Assembly: GCA_031308135.1 (NCBI GenBank)
Contig: JAHLJT010000631.1
Span: 216,451,773 to 216,515,772, forward strand
Direction: 5' to 3'
DNA: 64,000 nt
Source of the DNA: Acheta domesticus
Taxonomy: Eukaryota; Arthropoda; Insecta; Orthoptera; Gryllidae
Part shown: positions 59,220-64,000 of the stretch, one piece after another
Numbering within the stretch: the stretch's first letter is position 1
Layout of the letters: each line of letters begins with the position of its first letter
Program-made: the position numbers and the translations under genes
Notes under the pieces: model-generated
Databases searched by the model: none
What the model saw: the letters and a program-made list of their open reading frames with translations, nothing else
What the model was told of the DNA's origin: nothing

Positions 59220-60690
59220 CTTCATTGGAGAATGTTTTGTAAATTTTAAATTAAAAAGATTATTATCTGGATTCAATTATTTTCCCCATTTCACTGCTTT
59301 TACGAGTGAATATACTATGTAGGACCATATTCTAACGAATCTGCATTTCTTTTCCTCCTACTTTCTTTCTTTTTTTCTTAATTTTTATTTTCTCTATTTA
59401 ATTTTCTTAACTTATTTTTTCTTTCGTTCATTCTACTTTCAGCACGTCTCCCATTTATCTAAGAACAATTGGACTAAGTTTAGAAGCACAATATTTATTT
59501 TGGCACCGACTATGAGAGTCACTAAACAGAGCTCGCATAGTTCTCCACAGAGATAAATATTTTCCTCTTGACTGTAGACTAAGATTGTAGAAAGTGATGG
59601 AAGATATTTAGGAAATATAATGTAGAAAAGAGCCGTAAAAGGAAAGTAAGTGACTTTACCTACTTGCAGCAACACAATCCGCAATATTTAATGGCAGTTT
59701 TCTTCCAATAGATTGCGCCATGCATTTAATTTCTTCAATTATTATGTTTTTTTATGTGGTGTTTCTATGAATTTTCATACAAGTTACGAATAAGAAGCAA
59801 GTTTTCTACGGTATTTGTAATTCACAGAAAGCAGAGTTTCGTTTGCGTTGATCGTGCGATGTTCTTTTCGATGGAAGACCCTCTAGCCGAGGATCTTTGG
59901 TCCTAGTCCATCTGCGGGAGGGATATTTTCGTCTGCGCTGTGACGTCCAGCGGCCAAGAGGAAACTTCGCGTCATTCGTTCATTCAATAACATCACGTTT
60001 CATCGGTCATTAATCATTTTCGAAGAGGCTGTATACTTCGCCCACTTCTGGAGAGAGTCATCCATGGCTACAAATAGATTAGAGTATCGGGAGTATGATA
60101 TATCGAGCTCTGAGAGCTATGAATAGTTTATAAAATGTCACATTTAACAGTTTATTGCAACTTATACTAATTCTATTGATTGTATTAAATAACTAGGTAC
60201 CGTTTAAATTGTATTAAAGGAGATTGAAGGTATGAATTTCTTTAATATATACTGTTGATATCTAATTTTCCGATTTAAACAGAGATCAGACTCATTTCGA
60301 TATGTGTAAATTCGAATGATTAGAAAATGCTGTGGCATTCTGCTAAAAAAAGACGAGGGAAAAACATAATTCATGAAATAAAGCTTAAGAAAGAGAAGGT
60401 ACAGAAAACTGTCAATACTGCAAGATGTTCACACACACAAAAACAAAAACAAATTAAAAGTTTAAATAAAAAAAATTATATTTATTACAGACAAATCGAT
60501 TCGGATAATTTGAGTCAAATAATTCGGCGTTGGTTCTATGTTTAATAATATCTACAATAATACTATGTTATGATTTTGCGCCAAACGCGTAAATGTTCAT
60601 CTAACGAGATCGACACCGAATCGATTAATCGATTATAATGACACATGAAGGAACAGTGAGAGTGTAAAGACATGATTTGCACGCGTTAAT
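59220..60690. other. Intergenic, no gene seen
   Basis: AT-rich DNA with a GC-richer patch at about 59840-59985. No ORF with a motif, repeat or RNA gene identified. A run CGAATCGATTAATCGATTA at 60612-60631 echoes the motifs at 43215-43360. Confidence 0.35.
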
Positions 60691-61860
60691 TGGACCCTCC
60701 GCCGTCGCTTTGTGGCGGCCGTCCATTGTGTGACTTGCTCTTCACAGCAATCGTTTAGCATCGATCAGCGCTCGGATTTCGCTGGTCGCCGAGGATGTTT
60801 TTTCGCCGATGCCTCCGCGTCGCCTCCGCCGCTTTGATGTGACTCCTCTGCGCGGAAGCGCGTGCCGGCCGCGCCCGCCCCCGCGCAAAGAAAAGCGCTC
60901 GTCCGCCCCATCAAAAGCGTGCTCCCGGCCGACTCAAAGTGGCCGGGCGGGCGGGGCGCGGGGAGGAGCGGTGTCGGGGAAGTGTCGAGCCGTGTCGGGG
61001 CCGTGTCGGGGCAGTGTCGGGGCAGTGTCGGGGCCGTGTCGGGGCAGTGTCGGGGCCGTGTCGGGGCCGTGTCGGGGCCGTGTCGGGGCCGTGTCGGGGC
61101 CGTGTTGGGGCCGTGTCGGGGCCGTGTCGGGGCCGTGTCGGGGCCGTGTCGGGGCCGTGTCGGGGCCGTGTCGGCGATGTGTCGGCGATGTGTCGGCGAT
61201 GTGTCGGGGATGTGTCGGGGATGTGTCGGGGATGTGTCGGGGGATGTGTCGGGGATGTGTCGGGGATGTGTCGGGGATGTGTCGGGGATGTGTCGGGGAT
61301 GTGTCGGGGATGTGGCGGGGATGTGGCGGGGATGTGGCGGGGATGTGGCAGGAATGGGTGGGAAGTGGCGGGTGATTGGGAATGATGAGGAAAAGGTGGC
61401 GATTGTCGAAAAAGTGGCAGGTAAGTAGGAGGTAGAGGCAGGTAAATGAGGGGCAGGGCAGGACATAAATGTCAGGGAGTGCCGGGGAAGTGGCAGGAAG
61501 AGGCGGGAAGTGGGTGGGAGTGGCGGGGGAAAAGGTGGGGAATGGCATGAAAGTGCCGGGTATATGGCGGGGAGTGGCGGGACAGTGGCGAGGCGGGGAC
61601 GAGGTGGGTGTGGCGGCGCGGGGGGGGCGCGGGGGCGGGACGCACGGGCGGAGCGATGGCGTGATGACGGTCGGTGCAGGGGCGGGGGTGGTGTTGACAA
61701 TGCGAAGCGTCGACCGAAGGCAGTGGGCGTGGCAAAGGCAGTGGCCGGGCGCTTCCGTGGCGCCGCCGTGCGATGGAGACGGGCGACAACGCAGCGGGGC
61801 GACGGAGACGGCGCGGCGCGGCGCGGCGGGATGCTAGGGGGCACGGTGAATAACTGAGTC
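60690..61860. repeat. GC-rich block with 11-bp minisatellite
   Basis: CpG-rich lead followed by about 34 units of an 11-mer based on GTGTCGGGGCC (60971-61350), then degenerate GGCGGG sequence to 61850. Because 11 is not a multiple of 3, the same repeat peptide appears in all three frames of each strand, for example RHGPDTAPTRP on minus. The 367-codon minus ORF at 60765-61868 is therefore an artefact. Confidence 0.9.
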
Positions 61861-62280
61861 GGGGGCAACCACTTCTCGAATTGAGCAAGGTTTCAAGCCA
61901 ACGTCAAGGAAACGGGATGTCAAGGTGTGACAGAATGATTGAATGCTCGAAGGATGTCGCAGTAATTTCATGATTATGGAGAAAAGGATGTGAAAATTGA
62001 TAGTATGATGGGATGGAATCGGGCGCTATGGCCGGGGCAAAAGGATGCTAGAACGGAAGGAAAGGTCTGTCAAGGTAACAGATGGTAACACGTTCATCAC
62101 CTAGGTACTCAACGACGGTCGCGTAATTAAATGATTGGCACGATGATGGTGTGTAACAAAGCGCCGTGGGGCAAAAGCACACCAGGAAAACGCGAAGAAA
62201 GAGGAAGGATAGTCAAAGAAACGGAGCCGATAACGACTTGACCGTCCCAGAAACACGACGAGCGAGAAGCGGTCCGGGGC
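61860..62280. other. Intergenic, no gene seen
   Basis: Intermediate composition; no coding signature or repeat is recognised. Confidence 0.3.
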
Positions 62281-62282
62281 GG

Positions 62283-63140
62283 GGCCTGCGACCGTTTGCA
62301 TTGAAGATGGAGCTCCGACGGGGGCGGGGCGGCAAAGCGACTGAGCGCGGTCGCGAAGCAACAGCGGGGGCGTAGCGGCGGGGCGATGGCGGGCGCCCTG
62401 CGGAGGGACGTGTGGGCGGGCCTGCGACCGCTTGCATTGAACAGGCAGCGGGGTCAGGGGTAGTGATGCGACGTCGACAACAGATCTTCGATGTTGCTTA
62501 GCATCAAAATACATCAAACAAAAATCATCGGTGCTTTTGAACATCGATGTTTTAAAGTAGTAGTAGTAACCTTAGTAACCTTTAGTAACCTCTAACACGA
62601 GATTCGTGCGCAACAAAATTTAATTTGACAATGGTCGTGCATCTTATTTTATAATTAAAATTTAAACTAAATACAATGTTTAAAAAATCCTCTCCTTGTG
62701 CGAAATTCAAGGAAATACGTAGGAATTATCAGGGTATCATGATCAACTCGGGCGAGGAACAGGTCTCTTGGAAGAGGGTAGTACATATCGCGTTCGTGTG
62801 GTTCGAAAACCAAAATACAGCGGTACTGTCAGCTGTAATTTTCATATGTGAATTTTTTGCAAAATTTGTAATTATGAGAATTTTTCATCCACGAACAAAA
62901 TATCGTAAAAATAAAAACATTGAGCATAAAACATCTACGTTAAAAAAAACATCGGCTTCAATACACCGATATTTCATATTTCTACAGAAACATCGATGTT
63001 TTCAAAACATCGCCATCGAAGTCGCATCCCTAGCCAGGGGCGTGGCGACCGCGGGGCGGCGGGGCGGTTGAGGCGGGTGGGTGCCCGCGACCGTCTGCAT
63101 TGAGCAGGCAGCGGGGTCAGGGGCGTGGCGGCAGGGCCGC
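62283..63140. repeat. GC-rich tandem repeat split by a transposon
   Basis: CTGCGACCGTTTGCATTGAA-like units occur at 62282, 62421 and 63087, the last two followed by CAGGCAGCGGGGTCAGGGG. GGCGTGG and GCCCTGCGGAGGGA blocks also recur (62394 and 63180). The middle unit is interrupted by the hAT-type element at 62461-63032. Confidence 0.6.
62461..63032. mobile_element. Non-autonomous hAT-type element with 8-bp target duplication
   Basis: The ends are inverted: TAGTGATGCGACGTCGA at 62461 and, reverse-complemented from the right, TAGGGATGCGACTTCGA. The flanking octamers are GTCAGGGG (62453-62460) and GCCAGGGG (63033-63040), 7 of 8 identical, as expected for a hAT insertion. Subterminal ACATCGATGTTTT motifs occur near both ends. 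The only ORF (from 62676) has no hAT transposase or BED zinc-finger signature I can confirm. Confidence 0.75.
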
Positions 63141-63189
63141 CGAGCGCGACCGCGGGGCAGCGCCTGTGGCGGGCGGGTGCCCTGCGGAG

Positions 63190-63310
63190 GGAAGTGTGGG
63201 GCGGGCGCGTTAGGTTGGCGGTTTGCGGGGCGCGGCGACGGCGGCGGCGCGCGCGCGGGCGGCGGCGGTCTATATTAAGCCGCGGCTTGTCCGGCGCAGT
63301 TCACCCGAGC
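63190..63310 (+). promoter_or_regulatory. GC-rich TATA-containing core promoter
   Basis: A TATATTAA box at 63271-63278 in extremely GC-rich DNA is followed 27 bp later by GCGCAGTTCACC, whose A (63298) could be the transcription start. GC-box-like GGGGCGGGCG lies upstream (63197-63208). The transcribed region would run rightwards into 63300-63440. The downstream short ORFs (63125-63463 and 63223-63420) are not recognisable proteins, so the gene remains unknown and probably continues beyond the window. Confidence 0.4.
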
Positions 63311-63450
63311 TCGCTGCCGGGGTGCGCGCCGCGGACTTGCGCCCGCACGCACCCCCCTCCGCTAGCGGGGAGAGGAGAGGCACGACGAGAGCTCGCAAAA
63401 CTCTCATCTGTACACGATAATACCGATCTGGTTTGCTGTAGAAAGTCTGT

Positions 63451-63657
63451 GGTCACGGGTTAAAAGTTCTTAAGTCAAATTGGGTTAAATACTGAAACTA
63501 CAAATTAAGTACCTCTATTTTAATTTAGTAAAAGGACCGAAATGAAAGTTGCCTCCCTAACGACAAAAAAGTGTTGGGAAATAGCGTTGGCTCAATAATC
63601 TAAACCTTATTTTCTCCAAACTAAGATGTTTGACTTAAGAACTTTTACCCCGTGACC
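63451..63657. mobile_element. Short MITE-like inverted-repeat element
   Basis: GGTCACGGGTTAAAAGTT at 63451 is matched in inverse by AACTTTTACCCCGTGACC at 63640, with the inverted match extending through TTCTTAAGTCAAA on both sides. The ~207-bp unit has no ORF. The target duplication is not clear. It lies about 150 bp downstream of the putative start site. Confidence 0.65.
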
Positions 63658-63659
63658 GC

Positions 63660-64000
63660 ACAATTGTTAGGAGAAAATAAGGCATAGATGGTATTGAGAG
63701 GAAAATCTGTGTACAGTACGTAAATAGAGATTAGATATAATATTGAAGTAACTGGGATGAGACTGGAGAAAATGTAGTAAGAAAGGAAGAGTAATAGATA
63801 ATCTCTAGGTATAGAGACATGGTATTGATTATCTTGGGTGTATTATTTCTGGGAAGGAATGTGAGGCGAATTAAAGCAGAAGTTCCATGTATGACATTCT
63901 CAACGAACACCTCTGTGTACTTATGCTAGTTAGAGAAATGGACCTCAAGCCTGCCTCAAAAATTTCAGACGACAAGTCCACCGGTTTCGTTATAATTGGA
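63660..64000. other. Window end, no gene seen
   Basis: AT-rich sequence with no supported coding, RNA or repeat feature. Confidence 0.4.

Noticed and set aside
60765..61868. 367-codon minus-strand ORF with HGPDTAPTRP repeats
   Set aside because: It is the translation of the 11-bp minisatellite; the same peptide appears in all frames.

Overview
The window is eukaryotic nuclear DNA, most likely from an insect with a large, repeat-rich, AT-rich genome. A polyneopteran such as a cockroach, termite, orthopteran or stick insect is a guess, not a demonstration. The evidence is: low gene density; GT-AG exon signals; a single-exon F-box/LRR gene; relics of non-LTR retrotransposons, a Helitron, hAT and TA-inserting MITEs; a tRNA-derived SINE; many (TTA)n tracts; and an assembly gap of exactly 1000 N. 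Bacterial concepts such as operons and ribosome binding sites do not apply.

Layout. 0-17 kb is repeat territory: a large TIR-bounded composite element (8-5648), relics of retrotransposon C-termini (3.0, 8.9, 10.0 and 14.9 kb), a SINE (9.8 kb), a Helitron helicase fragment (14.0 kb, minus), an inverted third copy of the first repeat family (15.4-16.6 kb), and a CpG-rich patch with promoter-like motifs (10.6-11.1 kb). 18-28 kb holds the only two genes I can support. One is an F-box/LRR substrate-receptor gene on the plus strand (coding exon 18316-19761, with a predicted 5'UTR intron just upstream). The other is an unrecognised single-pass membrane protein on the minus strand, starting in a strong CpG island (26.85-28.64 kb) and running down to about 25.4 kb. 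The two converge, and the AT-rich stretch between them carries no repeat I recognise and probably includes long 3'UTRs.

29-44 kb is intergenic: a fourth fragment of the first repeat family (29.0-29.7 kb), a 156-bp MITE (31.1 kb), G-rich simple sequence (33.8-34.8 kb), a 1.43-kb TIR element (36.6-38.1 kb), and a satellite-like complex at 40.5-43.2 kb in which a 14-copy array of a 77-bp unit lies inside diverged ~500-bp repeats. 45-64 kb alternates AT-rich unannotated DNA with GC-rich blocks made of G-strand-biased minisatellites (15-bp, 9-bp and 11-bp units). It also has a GC-rich tandem repeat split by a hAT-type element, and a TATA-containing, very GC-rich putative promoter at 63.27 kb with a MITE immediately downstream.

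Limits. No homology search was possible. Protein family calls rest on recognisable motifs, and exon models on GT-AG signals plus reading-frame continuity. I found no coherent novel multi-gene system. The most interesting items are the minus-strand membrane-protein gene with two possible C-terminal exons, the 77-bp array with a YY1/Pho-like motif in nearly every unit, and a module shared between two otherwise different TIR repeat families.
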